Part shown: positions 9,476 to 18,504 of the stretch, in pieces | How positions within the stretch are numbered: position 1 is the first letter of the stretch | How the letters are laid out: each line of letters starts with the position of its first letter | Assembly (NCBI RefSeq): GCF_002295115.1 | Contig: NZ_NSFV01000005.1 | Location: 496,001 to 560,000, forward strand | Length of the DNA: 64,000 nt | Source of the DNA: Mesorhizobium sp. WSM4311 | Lineage (GTDB): Bacteria; Pseudomonadota; Alphaproteobacteria; Rhizobiales; Rhizobiaceae | Direction: 5' to 3' | The notes under the pieces: model-generated | What the model was told of the DNA's origin: nothing | The model's database searches: none | The model's input: the letters and a program-made list of their open reading frames with translations, nothing else | Translations under genes and position numbers: made by a program

Positions 9476-9868
9476 CTACGGGCTTTGCTGCACACGCTTT
9501 TCGAGTTCGGCGGTGCGCGCGCTCAGATCGTCCAGTTCAAACCCTTGAGATGTGAAGAAGGCGGCTTCTCCGTTGTCGGGATCGGCGGCAAGACGGTGCG
9601 TTTCCCGCAGATGATGTTTCAGCCAAGCGCGCTGCTCGCGCTGCAACCGGGCACGTTGAGGGCCATGCTCACGACGCATCAAGGTGTTGTAAGCGGCGTT
9701 CAACCTGGCATCGTACTTGTCGATCTCGACTTTCCCGCAATCCAGCATTTTCCCCGTGTAGCCGCCGGACTGGCTGACGCATGCTTTCATTTCATCATCG
9801 CTCTGTGCCATTGCGGCATGAGCCCTTGTCATGGCCAAAATTCCGAGGAAGCAGGCATGTCGGAGCAT
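9476..9868 (-). CDS. Small secreted protein, lysozyme-inhibitor LprI-like (DUF1311)
   Basis: 130 residues with an N-terminal signal sequence ending near AHAAMAQS. The mature part has two cysteines (MKACVSQ and MLDCGKVE) followed by DARLNAAYNTLMRR and RAWLKHH, the pattern of the DUF1311/LprI N-terminal family. Family members are periplasmic or surface proteins, some of which inhibit lysozyme. The function here is inferred from the family only. The gene stands alone, convergent to the importer operon and followed on the other side by about 140 bases without a recognisable gene. Confidence 0.75.
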   Translation of the reverse strand: MLRHACFLGILAMTRAHAAMAQSDDEMKACVSQSGGYTGKMLDCGKVEIDKYDARLNAAYNTLMRREHGPQRARLQREQRAWLKHHLRETHRLAADPDNGEAAFFTSQGFELDDLSARTAELEKRVQQSP

Positions 9869-10009
9869 GGAGGCGGTTCCTTGAAACCAAAGGCTGGATG
9901 CAGGTCAGGGTCTCTCTGTTTCGGCACGTCCTCTGGATCGGCAACAAGGGCGCCCACGATATGTTGGGCAGGCCGCGAACGCGTCAAGGTTTGGCCCGCC
10001 GTGCCCCCT

Positions 10010-10990
10010 TCACCCGTAACACCCGCGCTCCACCGCCAGCCGCTTCACCAGCGCCGACACCGCGTCGATCGCCGGTGTCGGCCGATCCGTCAGCCGGCCA
10101 AGCTCCTGCACCGCGCTCACCAGCGCGTCGATTTCCATCGGTCGGCCGCGTTCCAGATCCTGCAGCATCGAGGTCTTGTGCTCGCCGACATCGCCGGCGC
10201 CCTTGATGCGGCGGTCGACCCCGATCGGAAAGCGCACGCCGAGGCTTTCGCCGATCGCCTGGGCTTCCAGCATCATGGTGCGGGCTAGCGCGCGGGTGCC
10301 TTCGTCGGCGACGATTCCCGCCAGCGTGGAGCCGGTCAGCGCCGAGATCGGGTTGAAGGAGAGATTGCCCCACAGCTTCACCCAGATTTCGCTGCGTATG
10401 TCGTCGCGCACCGGCGCCTGCAGGCCGGCCTTGACCATTTCCTCCGCCAGTCGCGTCACCCGTTCGCTGCGTTCGCCCGAGGGTTCGCCGAGCGAGAAGC
10501 GCTTGCCCTCGACATGCCGGATGAGGCCGGGCGCGTCGACCTCGACGGCGGGATAGACGACCGAGCCGATGACGCGCTGCGGCCCGATCCGCTGCCAGAT
10601 CGCCCCTGCGGGATCGACCGCGTTCAGCCTTGTGCCTTCGAGCGGCCCGCCCAGTTGATGGAAATACCACCACGGCACGCCGTTCTGCATGGTGACGACG
10701 GATGTATGGTCCCCGAGCAGCGGCGCGATCTGGTCCAGCGCCGGGGTCAGCGAATGGGCTTTCAGCGCCAACACGACAGTGTCCTGCACGCCGAGCTCCT
10801 CGGCCCTGGCGGCGGCTCTTACCGGCGCCACCAACTCCTCGCCGTCCTCGAACAGGCGCAGTCCGTTCGCCCGGATCGCTTCCAGATGCGCGCCGCGCGC
10901 GACGATCGACAGGTCGGTGCGGCCGGCGATCGCCAGCTTGGCGGCGAGATAGCCGCCGATCGCACCGGCGCCGAAAATGGTGATCTTCAT
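10010..10990 (-). CDS. panE: 2-dehydropantoate 2-reductase family protein
   Basis: 326 residues. The Rossmann dinucleotide motif ITIFGAGAIGGYLAAKLA is at the N terminus, the ApbA/PanE mid-region has VVTMQNGVPWWYF, and the C-terminal helical domain has SEIWVKLWGNLSFNPISALT and LERGRPMEIDALV. PanE reduces ketopantoate with NADPH in pantothenate synthesis. A second family member lies at 62,473-63,543, so either could be the true PanE or a related hydroxyacid reductase. ATG at 10990 begins two bases after the stop of the acyl-CoA ligase gene, so the two are likely co-transcribed. Confidence 0.82.
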   Translation of the reverse strand: MKITIFGAGAIGGYLAAKLAIAGRTDLSIVARGAHLEAIRANGLRLFEDGEELVAPVRAAARAEELGVQDTVVLALKAHSLTPALDQIAPLLGDHTSVVTMQNGVPWWYFHQLGGPLEGTRLNAVDPAGAIWQRIGPQRVIGSVVYPAVEVDAPGLIRHVEGKRFSLGEPSGERSERVTRLAEEMVKAGLQAPVRDDIRSEIWVKLWGNLSFNPISALTGSTLAGIVADEGTRALARTMMLEAQAIGESLGVRFPIGVDRRIKGAGDVGEHKTSMLQDLERGRPMEIDALVSAVQELGRLTDRPTPAIDAVSALVKRLAVERGCYG

Positions 10991-10992
10991 CG

Positions 10993-12513
10993 TCAAAGCC
11001 CGAGTTTGGCGGCGAGCCCGATGCGCTGCAGCTTGCCGGTCGCGCCCTTGGGGATCTCGTCCAGGATCAGGACCTTGCGCGGCACCTTGAAGTCGGCGAG
11101 CCGCGTCGCGGCATGGCTGCGGATGTCGCTCTCCGTGGCGCTCATGCCTTCGCGCAGCACCACGGCCGCCGCCACCTCCTCGCCAAGCTTGTCATGCGGC
11201 ATGGCGAAGGTGACGACCTGCGCGACCGCGGGATGGTCCATCAGCACGTCGTCGACCTCGAGCGGCGAGATCTTCTCGCCGCCGCGGTTGATGATCTCCT
11301 TCAGCCGGCCAGTGACGCGGAGATAGAAGTCCTCGTCGAGCACGCCCTGGTCGCCGGTGTGGAACCAGCCATGCGCGAAGGCCGTGGCATTGGCATCCGG
11401 GTTCTTTTCATAGCCTGCGGTGACATTGGGTCCGCGAATGACGATCTCGCCGGTCTCGCCGGCTTCCATCAGCCGCCCGTCCGGCGCCATCACCGCGACC
11501 TCCGGTCCGGCGCCGGCGCCGACGCTGCCTGGCTTGCGCAGGCCCGGCGGCAGCCGGTTCGACGCCATCTGGTGGGCGGCCTCGGTCATCCCGTAGGATT
11601 CGATCACCGGGCAGCCGAAGGTCGCTTCCAGTTCCGCCATCACTTGCGCCGGCAGCGACGCCGAGGACGAGCGGATGAAGCGCAGGCGTGCCGCGGCTAG
11701 CACCTCTTCATTGCGCGCGGCCCGCGGCAGGATCGCCTGGTGCATGGTTGGCACCGCCGTGTACCAGCTTGGCTTGGCATCGCCCAGCCACTGGAAGAAG
11801 CGCAGCGCGTTGAAGCCCGGCGTGCAGTAGATGCTGCCGCCCGCTGCCAGCGACGACAGCACCGCCGCGATCAGGCCGTGGATGTGGAACAGCGGCATGA
11901 TGTTGAGGCAGCGGTCATCGGCGCTCAGGCCGAGCGTGGCGCCGATATGACGCGCCGAGGCGGCGATGTTGGCATGGCTGAGCGGCACCAGTTTTGGACG
12001 CGATGTCGTGCCCGACGTGTGCAGCAGCAGCGCGATGTCGTCATCTCCGGCCACGTCGGCCGCCGCCTGCGGGCCGATCGCCGCGCCCTCGATGGTGAAG
12101 GAGCCGGCAGGCACGCCCGGCGAAACGATAAGCCGCAGCACGCCGATGCCGAGACGTCCGGCCACCGCCACCGCCGGACCGCTCTCGTTCTCCGCGACGA
12201 GGATCGCCTTGGCGCCGATGTCGGTGAGGTAAAAATCGAGCTCGTCGGCGCGATAGGCGGGATTGAGCGGCGCCGTCGACGCGGCGGCCGCCACCGCGAC
12301 GAAGGCGGTGGCCATCTCCGGTCCGTTCGGCAGCACGATCGCCACCCGGTCGCCCCGGCCGATGCCGAGCGCATGCAGCCGCCCAGCCGTGGTTGCGATC
12401 AGGCGGCGCAGCCCGCCATGGCTGAGCGTCGCCCTGTCGGGCGCCAGGATCGCCGGCGCGTCGTCGGCGCCGGCGGCGAGACGATGGGAGAGGTCTTTTG
12501 AATTCGTGCTCAT
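10993..12513 (-). CDS. AMP-dependent acyl-CoA synthetase/ligase
   Basis: 506 residues of the ANL superfamily. The AMP-binding P-loop is LLHTSGTTSRPKLVPLSH, followed by ESYGMTEAAHQM, WFHTGDQGVLDEDFYLRVTGR and a C-terminal GATGKLQR with the catalytic lysine. It activates a carboxylate with ATP and transfers it to CoA in the cytosol. The closest pattern I recall is the oxalyl/malonyl-CoA-synthetase-like group, but the substrate is not certain. ATG at 12513 is preferred over GTG at 12519. No strong ribosome-binding site is visible. Confidence 0.86.
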   Translation of the reverse strand: MSTNSKDLSHRLAAGADDAPAILAPDRATLSHGGLRRLIATTAGRLHALGIGRGDRVAIVLPNGPEMATAFVAVAAAASTAPLNPAYRADELDFYLTDIGAKAILVAENESGPAVAVAGRLGIGVLRLIVSPGVPAGSFTIEGAAIGPQAAADVAGDDDIALLLHTSGTTSRPKLVPLSHANIAASARHIGATLGLSADDRCLNIMPLFHIHGLIAAVLSSLAAGGSIYCTPGFNALRFFQWLGDAKPSWYTAVPTMHQAILPRAARNEEVLAAARLRFIRSSSASLPAQVMAELEATFGCPVIESYGMTEAAHQMASNRLPPGLRKPGSVGAGAGPEVAVMAPDGRLMEAGETGEIVIRGPNVTAGYEKNPDANATAFAHGWFHTGDQGVLDEDFYLRVTGRLKEIINRGGEKISPLEVDDVLMDHPAVAQVVTFAMPHDKLGEEVAAAVVLREGMSATESDIRSHAATRLADFKVPRKVLILDEIPKGATGKLQRIGLAAKLGL

Positions 12514-12710
12514 GGTCACCGACTATGTGTCAAACGACTGCTTCTAGAAAGCCCTGGGGACAAGCGCCGCTTCCTTCTACTGTTCACGGGGCGTTGAGGA
12601 GTGGTCCGCGCAGGACGAAAAGCCAACTGCTTGGCTCCTCGAACGACGAACGCCCGGAGGGTGGATGAGGGGCATCGCCAACGTCCACGAACCGGCTCCC
12701 CGATCGCCCC

Positions 12711-14297
12711 TCAATATCCCAGCGCCATCCCATCCTTGCGCGGATCGGAAGCGCCGGTGAGCGTGCCTTTCTCCCAGTCGATCAGCACCGCCTGCCCGCC
12801 GCCAAGCGGATGCTGCGGTTCGACGACGCGATGGCCGCGCTTGCGCAAGCCTTCGATCGCCTCGGTGGGAACGTTGCGCTCAGCCTCCACGGTATCATCA
12901 TTGTAGAACACACGCGGCGCATCCAGCGCTTGCTGCGGATCCATGCCGAAGTCGATCATATTGGTCAAAAGATGGACATGGCCGAAAGGCTGGTAGCCGC
13001 CGCCCATGACGCCGAACGGCATCACCACGCGGCCGTCTTTCGTCGCCATGCCAGGCATGATCGTGTGCATCGGCCGCTTGCCGGGCGCGATCGCGTTCGG
13101 GTGCGCCGGGTCGAGGCGGAAGCTCGAGCCACGGTTCTGCAGCACGACACCGGTCTTCGGGCCGACGACGCCGCTGCCGAAGGAATAGTAGGTCGAGTTG
13201 ATGAAGGAGACCGCGTTTCGGTCACGGTCGACGATCGAGATATAGACCGTGTCGCTGCCGGGCAGCTCCAGGCGCGGCAGGTGCGTCATTGCGCGGTCGC
13301 GGTGGATTTCGGCGCGCAGCCGGTCGGCATAGGCGCCGGACAGAAGTTGCCGCACCGGCACATCAACCTGGTCCTGGTCGCCGACGAAGCGGTCGCGGTC
13401 CTGATAGGCCAGGCGTCCGGCTTCGATCTCCAGATGCAGGCGCTCGGCGCCGTTGGGGTCGAGCCCGGCGAGCCTGAAGCCCGACAGCACGTTCAGCATG
13501 AGCAGCGCCGTCAACCCCTGATTGTTCGGCGGCATCTGGTGGATCTCATGGCCGCCATAGGTGGTCCCGACCGGCGTCACATAGTCGCCCTTGGTCGCCG
13601 CGAAATCCTCGTGGCTATGCAGCCCGCCCAGTTCATTGAGCCGGCGCACCATGTCGTCGGCAACGGCGCCCTCGTAGAAGCCGGCGCGGCCATGCTTGGC
13701 AATGATCCGCAAGGTGGCGGCGAGTTCGGGCTGGCGGTGGACATCGCCGGCCTTCGGCGCCTGGCCGCCCGGCAGGAAGATGCGCGCGGCATGCTCGTCG
13801 GCCGACAGGTCGGTCTCCGGATCGGCCCAGTCGAAGGCGACGCGGTCATGCACGACATAGCCGTTCTCGGCATGGTGGATGGCGGGCGCCAGAACTTCGG
13901 CCAGGCTCTTGCGGCCATGGTCTTCCAACAGACGGCTCCAGGCATCGACGGCGCCCGGCACGGTCACCGCGTGCGGTCCCTGTTTCGGAAGCTCGTTGAA
14001 ACCCCTGTCGAGGTACCAGTCGACGGTGGCGCCAGCGGGCGCGCGGCCCGAACCGTTGAAGGCCAGCACGTCGCCTTGTCCCTTCGGGCAGTAGAGGACA
14101 AAGCAATCGCCGCCGATGCCGGTCGATTGCGGCTCCACGACGCCCTGCACGGCGGCGGCGCAGACGGCTGCGTCCATGGCATTGCCGCCGGCGCGCAGCA
14201 TGTCGATCGCGGCAAGGGTCGCAAGCGGGTGCGAGGTCGCGGCAACCGCTTGCGTGGCACGAACCGGCGAGCGGCCGGGAAACTGGAAATCACGCAT
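12711..14297 (-). CDS. ggt: Gamma-glutamyltransferase family protein
   Basis: 528 residues. N-terminal features of GGT are present: HPLATLAAIDMLRAGGNAMDAA and GIGGDCFVLY. Later come MPPNNQGLTALLML and SDTVYISIVD, where the Thr is the expected autoprocessing nucleophile, then NSTYYSFGSGVVGP. The family cleaves gamma-glutamyl bonds, as in glutathione. ATG at 14297 begins MRDFQFPGRSP; an upstream ATG at 14387 adds a basic tail with no homology character. No signal peptide is seen, so the enzyme is predicted to be cytoplasmic, unlike E. coli GGT. It is the last gene after an amino-acid importer and probably acts on its cargo. Confidence 0.88.
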   Translation of the reverse strand: MRDFQFPGRSPVRATQAVAATSHPLATLAAIDMLRAGGNAMDAAVCAAAVQGVVEPQSTGIGGDCFVLYCPKGQGDVLAFNGSGRAPAGATVDWYLDRGFNELPKQGPHAVTVPGAVDAWSRLLEDHGRKSLAEVLAPAIHHAENGYVVHDRVAFDWADPETDLSADEHAARIFLPGGQAPKAGDVHRQPELAATLRIIAKHGRAGFYEGAVADDMVRRLNELGGLHSHEDFAATKGDYVTPVGTTYGGHEIHQMPPNNQGLTALLMLNVLSGFRLAGLDPNGAERLHLEIEAGRLAYQDRDRFVGDQDQVDVPVRQLLSGAYADRLRAEIHRDRAMTHLPRLELPGSDTVYISIVDRDRNAVSFINSTYYSFGSGVVGPKTGVVLQNRGSSFRLDPAHPNAIAPGKRPMHTIMPGMATKDGRVVMPFGVMGGGYQPFGHVHLLTNMIDFGMDPQQALDAPRVFYNDDTVEAERNVPTEAIEGLRKRGHRVVEPQHPLGGGQAVLIDWEKGTLTGASDPRKDGMALGY

Positions 14298-14427
14298 TCT
14301 GTCTTTGTATCCCTTGGTCTGATGGATGCGACGTTGCCGCCATGGCGTAACACGACACGGCAACGGATCGCTTCGGCTTCTCGACACTGCTCATTTTGCC
14401 AATTCTCCTCGTTACGCCAGACGCGTA

Positions 14428-15120
14428 TCAGGCTCGGGCTCGATAAGGCGTTAGCCAGGTTTCCAGCGCGTTCAGTGCCGAGATGATCGTGAAATTGATG
14501 GTGAGATAGATCGTGCCCGCGGCCACGAAAACCTCTACGGCGCGATAGGTCTGCGAAATAAGCCCCTGGGCGATGCCCGTCACTTCCATCAGGGTGACGA
14601 TCGATGCAAGCGACGTACCCTTTACCATGAGGATGATCTCGTTGCCGTAGCTCGGTATGGCTTGGCGCAGCGCCAAAGGCAGAACGACGAGACGCAGGGT
14701 CTGGAGCCGTGTCATGCCGAAGGCAGAGGCGGCCTCGACAAGGCCGCGCGGCACACCCTGTATCGCACCCCGCAGGATTTCGCTGCCATAGGCCGCGGTA
14801 TTGAGACTGAGCGCAATGATGGCGCACCAATAGGGCTCGCGAAACAGCCACCAGAGCCCAACTGCCTGAAGTGTGGGGCGGAACTGGCCGAGGCCGTAAT
14901 AGATGAGGAATATCTGGACGAGCAATGGCGTGCCGCGGAAGACGGCAACGAAGGAGCGTATGGGCCAGACCAGCATCCGATGATTTCCCTGCTGCGCCAG
15001 CGCGAGCAACAGGGCCAAGGCGAAGCCTATTCCGATCGACAACCCCGCAAGTTGCAAGGTTAACGGCAAGCCGGAGAGAAGGGTGGGAATGATCTCGACA
15101 AAGAAGGCGAAGTCGATCAT
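14428..15120 (-). CDS. Polar amino-acid ABC transporter permease (HisM type)
   Basis: 230 residues with about five membrane segments. It has the His/Glu/Gln-type permease signature: LAGLSIGIGFALALLLALAQ, FRGTPLLVQIFLIYYGL and the ATPase-contact loop EAASAFGMTRLQTLRLVVLPLALR. Its ATG (15120) overlaps the previous permease's TGA in an ATGA, and longer starts are unlikely. It pairs with the HisQ-type permease upstream. No ATPase gene is found in the operon. Confidence 0.91.
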   Translation of the reverse strand: MIDFAFFVEIIPTLLSGLPLTLQLAGLSIGIGFALALLLALAQQGNHRMLVWPIRSFVAVFRGTPLLVQIFLIYYGLGQFRPTLQAVGLWWLFREPYWCAIIALSLNTAAYGSEILRGAIQGVPRGLVEAASAFGMTRLQTLRLVVLPLALRQAIPSYGNEIILMVKGTSLASIVTLMEVTGIAQGLISQTYRAVEVFVAAGTIYLTINFTIISALNALETWLTPYRARA

Positions 15121-15830
15121 GCGTGGACCGTGCCTCGCCACGCCCGTGCCTCGCCGTAGCGGAAGACCGATCCGGTCACGGTAGCGATGAGGAAATACAG
15201 CGTCGCGGCTGCTATATAGAAGACGAAGGGCTCCCGCATCGATCCCGCGCCGATCTGAGATTGCCGCATCAATTCCACCAAGCCGATCACGGAGATCAAG
15301 GCCGAATCCTTGAGCACAAGCTGCCAGACATTTCCGAGGCCCGGCAGGGCGTGCCGCATCAGTTGAGGCACGATGACGAGACGCAGCGATTGGAACCGGG
15401 ACAGGCCGAGCGCCTTGCTAGCCTCAAGCTGGCCGAGATCGACCGCGAGATATGCTCCGCGATAGACCTCGGCTTGATAGGCGCCCGAAATGATGCCGAT
15501 CGCCAGGACGCCAGTCGCAAATGTCGGCAGCCCGACGAAGCCTGCGCTGCCGAAGAATTTACCGATCTCAGTCAATGCTATGCTGCCGCCATAGTAAAGC
15601 AGGTAGATCGTCAACAGATCGGGCACGCCCCTGAACACCGTGCCATACCCCTTGGCGACCCATGACGGTAAGGCTCTCGTGGAGAGCCGGCCTCCTGCTG
15701 CAACCGCGCCGAAGAGAGCGCCGAGCAGGAAGCCGAGGACTGACAGCGCAAATGTCACGCCAGCTGCCAGCAGCAGGGCTCCGCCCCAGCCGCCCTTACC
15801 CACGGAAAGGATATGGAGTGCGTCCGTCAT
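15117..15830 (-). CDS. Polar amino-acid ABC transporter permease (HisQ type)
   Basis: 237 residues with about five membrane segments. Typical features are FRGVPDLLTIYLLYYGG and the contact loop EASKALGLSRFQSLRLVIVPQLMRH. It would form a heterodimer with the next permease and receive ligand from the binding protein encoded immediately upstream. The start is unambiguous at ATG 15830. Confidence 0.91.
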   Translation of the reverse strand: MTDALHILSVGKGGWGGALLLAAGVTFALSVLGFLLGALFGAVAAGGRLSTRALPSWVAKGYGTVFRGVPDLLTIYLLYYGGSIALTEIGKFFGSAGFVGLPTFATGVLAIGIISGAYQAEVYRGAYLAVDLGQLEASKALGLSRFQSLRLVIVPQLMRHALPGLGNVWQLVLKDSALISVIGLVELMRQSQIGAGSMREPFVFYIAAATLYFLIATVTGSVFRYGEARAWRGTVHA

Positions 15831-15904
15831 GTGAAACCTGATCGTTCAGCGCGGCACCCGGCCGATCGGTTGATACCAATCGGCCGGACAGAATACACAC
15901 GTGG

Positions 15905-16756
15905 CTACTTGACCGGCGTCACGTCCGTTTTCACCCATTTTTCCGAGATACGTTTAATGGTCCCGTCGGTAATGGCGGCGCTGATCGCGTCGTTCAGCAT
16001 TTCCTTGAGCTTGGCGTCTTCCTTCCTGAGTCCCGCACCCGTTCCGGCGCCGAACAAGCCGCCGACAAAGCCCGGACCTGCAATCGTGAAGCCCGAGAAT
16101 TCGGGTTTTGCGAGCGTCGCGGCGAGCGCTGTCTTCTGAGCGAATATTGCATCGATGCGGCCCGCGGCCAGATCGAGATCGTGCTGCTCGGTCGTCTTGT
16201 ATTCGCGAATCTCCACCGTGTCGCCGAAGTATTTCTTGAGGAATTCGAGCATGGCCGTGGCCGCCTGGACACCGACCACCTTGCCCTTCAGCAGGGGCTT
16301 CAACTTGTCGACCGCGGCCTTGGAAGCAGCCTCATCGTCCAGTTTGAATTTCTCGGTCGAAGCGCCGAGCTTCCCCAGATCGCTATCCTTGGCGGCTGCG
16401 AACCCGCCCGGGTCGATCGCATAAGGCTGGGTGAAGTCAATGGTCTCGAGGCGTTTCGGCGTGATGAACATGCTGGCCATGATCACATCGAACTTGCCGA
16501 CCTTCAGCGAAGGAATAAGTCCGTCCCAGTCCTGAGCGATGATGGTGCATTTGACCTTCATCCGCTCGCAAAGATTGTTGGCGAGTTCGATCTCCAGTCC
16601 GTCGAGCTTGCCCTCTGCGTTGGTGAAGTTCCACGGTGCGTAGGCGCCCTCCGTGGCGATGGTTATGGCCTTGGGCGCATCCTCGGCCAATGCGGTGTGC
16701 ATGAAGCCGAGCATGCTGAGTGCTGCGGCAACTGCGGCCAAACGACAAACTTTCAT
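15905..16756 (-). CDS. Polar amino-acid ABC transporter substrate-binding protein
   Basis: 283 residues with a signal peptide (MKVCRLAAVAAALSMLGF..., cleavage near ALAED). The mature part follows the type II binding-protein pattern: ITIATEGAYAPWNFTNAEGK, GLEIELANNLCERMKVKC, DWDGLIPSLKVGKFDVI and SMFITPKRLETIDFTQPY. This is the lysine/arginine/ornithine/histidine-type family. It acts in the periplasm and is the first transporter gene after the GntR regulator. The GGT gene downstream hints at a gamma-glutamyl or opine-like ligand, which is inference. Confidence 0.92.
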   Translation of the reverse strand: MKVCRLAAVAAALSMLGFMHTALAEDAPKAITIATEGAYAPWNFTNAEGKLDGLEIELANNLCERMKVKCTIIAQDWDGLIPSLKVGKFDVIMASMFITPKRLETIDFTQPYAIDPGGFAAAKDSDLGKLGASTEKFKLDDEAASKAAVDKLKPLLKGKVVGVQAATAMLEFLKKYFGDTVEIREYKTTEQHDLDLAAGRIDAIFAQKTALAATLAKPEFSGFTIAGPGFVGGLFGAGTGAGLRKEDAKLKEMLNDAISAAITDGTIKRISEKWVKTDVTPVK

Positions 16757-16845
16757 GTGGTTCCCCTTTTTTGATAGGTGATCGATCTGTTCCTACGTCC
16801 GGCCGCATTGCCGGTTCGAGGCCATTCTTGTCCGGCCGGCGTTGG

Positions 16846-17487
16846 TCACCGACTCGGACTCACGAACTCGGCCAGCATCGGTGCTGTGCTGAGAATATGA
16901 TCCTGCATCACCTTTTCCGCGTGAAGTTCGTCGCCTGAACGCAAGGCCGCGATCACGGCGGCATGCTCCTCGCGCGCAGAATGCGGCTTGTCACAGTCGT
17001 CGAACCAGATGCGCATGTAGGGCTCTATCACCACATGCAGCGCCGATATCTGATGGATAAGCTTGGGCCTCCGGCTTAGCGCACAGATACGGCCATGGAA
17101 TTCCTGGTGGCGGACCACCCAGTCGCTGCTGCCGCTCTGGCCCGCGCGTTCCATGCGCTCGAGCAGGCGATCGAGTTCCTCGAACTCCTCCTCATCGATC
17201 CGGGGCATCGCCAGCCTTACGGCCAGTCCCTCCAGAACCGAGCGAATTTCGAAAATCTCGTAAAGCTCATCGACCGTCAGGCCTGCGACCACGCATCCAC
17301 GATTGGGCCTCAGAACCACCAGCCCGTCGGAGGCCAGGCGCCGAAAGGCTTCCCGCACCGGCATGCGACTCATGCCGATCTCGGCGGCAATCTCCTCCGG
17401 AATAAGCCTGTCGCCCGGTTTGTAGCGGCCGAGGCGAAGGGCTCTCTGAACGTGCCTGTACGCCTCTTCCTCCGCAGTGGAGGACAT
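16846..17487 (-). CDS. GntR family transcriptional regulator (FCD domain)
   Basis: About 213 residues. A winged helix covers residues about 5-70 (GDRLIPEEIAAEIGMSRMPVREAFRRL, then GLVVLRPNRGCVV). An FCD ligand domain follows with EIRSVLEGLAVRLA, HQEFHGRI and EEHAAVIAALRSGD, whose Asp/His residues normally hold a metal. It precedes the amino-acid importer and GGT on the same strand and probably controls them and itself. ATG 17487 gives a normal N terminus. GTG codons at 17520 (with AGGTG ahead) and 17547 are alternatives. The upstream TTGTATCCA resembles half of a GntR operator. Confidence 0.86.
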   Translation of the reverse strand: MSSTAEEEAYRHVQRALRLGRYKPGDRLIPEEIAAEIGMSRMPVREAFRRLASDGLVVLRPNRGCVVAGLTVDELYEIFEIRSVLEGLAVRLAMPRIDEEEFEELDRLLERMERAGQSGSSDWVVRHQEFHGRICALSRRPKLIHQISALHVVIEPYMRIWFDDCDKPHSAREEHAAVIAALRSGDELHAEKVMQDHILSTAPMLAEFVSPSR

Positions 17488-17614
17488 CTGTGGTTCTGCC
17501 GGAAAGGCTGCTGGCACGGCGCACCTAAAAAATATTTTTGTATCCACGTATTATCAAATCCAAATTTTATTTCATCGTCAATACCCCCGGTGACGACGTT
17601 CAGAAACCGATACC

Positions 17615-17627
17615 GGTGCAGTGCACC
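17615..17627. promoter_or_regulatory. Palindrome in divergent GntR intergenic region
   Basis: GGTGCA-G-TGCACC, a perfect inverted repeat with 6-base arms, between the two divergent GntR genes. It may be an operator, but nothing besides its position and symmetry supports this. Confidence 0.3.
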
Positions 17628-17682
17628 ACCGGCACGATCTATTTCCGGCCGGGCGAGTCTTTGGGATGGTGCCGCCCTGGGC

Positions 17683-18455
17683 GTGGCAAATCAGACCGGC
17701 TACGACTCCAAATGGGACGACAACAGGCTAAAGCGCGAAATTGGAAACCAATCTGGGGCCAAGCAAACCAAAAACACGCTGCGCGACTCGGTCTACACTT
17801 CGCTGAAGGCGATGATCGTACCGGTCAGATTCCACCCGGCTCGCGCGTCACCGAGAACGACATCGCCGCAAAGCTCAATGTCAGCCGCACGCCGGTGCGC
17901 GAGGCCTTCAACCGCCTCGAGCGCGACGGCCTCGTCACAGGCCGCCCGCGCCAGGGCTATGTCGTCACCGAGTTCGACATCAACATGTTCCGTGAGGCCT
18001 TCGCCATCCGCGAACTGCTGGACGGCCATGCGACCGAACTGGCCGCGGCCGCCGCGACCGACAAGGACAAAGCGCGGCTGCGCGCCATGCTGGCCGAATG
18101 CGAGCGGTTGGCCGCCATTCCCGACCGCACCACAAAGGAAAAATTCCAGGAGTTGGAGGTCGGCATCGGCCTGCACCGCGTCATCGCCGAGATCAGCGGC
18201 AATGCCATGCTGCACGGCATGCTGTGCGGCATCCTCGACAAGTGCCAGCACTATGTCTGGACCGAACTCTTGTGGCTCGACGAATGGAAGATCGCCCGCG
18301 ACGAGCATGCCGAGATCGTCGAAGCGATCTGCGCCGGCGATGCCGCCCGGGCCGGCGCCCTGGCCCGTGCCCATGTGCGCGGCTCACGCGAAAACGTGCT
18401 GCGCCTGCTGCAGGCGAAGTCGGACTACCAGAGTTTTCTCGCCAAGGCGTCCTGA
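17683..18455 (+). pseudogene. GntR family regulator broken by a one-base frameshift
   Basis: The N-terminal helix TLRDSVYTSLKAMIV is read in one frame up to base 17819. The rest, TGQIPPGSRVTENDIAAKLN...SRTPVREAFNRLERDGLV plus an FCD domain to LLQAKSDYQSFLAKAS, is read in another frame from 17820. The family sequence runs continuously across this junction, and inserting one base at 17819/17820 restores it (gtN acc). Either the gene is inactive or the base was lost in sequencing. The upstream frame allows a GTG start at 17683. The intact protein would be about 255 residues. It is divergent from the GntR gene at 16846-17487 and not closely similar to it. No slippery run is present at the shift. 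Confidence 0.8.
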
Positions 18456-18460
18456 GGAGA

Positions 18461-18504
18461 CCAAAGCGCGAGGCATGAATCCGTTCAGGCGCGGCACGCT
18501 TTGG
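18461..18504. repeat. Palindromic intergenic repeat, family B copy 1
   Basis: Arms CCAAAGCG and CGCTTTGG enclose a core containing GCATGAATCCGTT. The same core and arms recur at 53,318-53,359. The repeat overlaps the end of the glutathione S-transferase gene, whose last residues (AKACRA) are encoded in its right arm. Confidence 0.75.

Noticed and set aside
12810..14486. A 558-codon plus-strand open frame opposite the gamma-glutamyltransferase gene
   Set aside because: It has no family pattern and mirrors the codons of the real gene. Long antisense frames are expected in GC-rich DNA.
17815..17825. Programmed frameshift in the GntR gene
   Set aside because: The junction lacks a slippery heptamer or a downstream structure, and regulators of this family are not known to use frameshifting; mutation or sequencing error is simpler.
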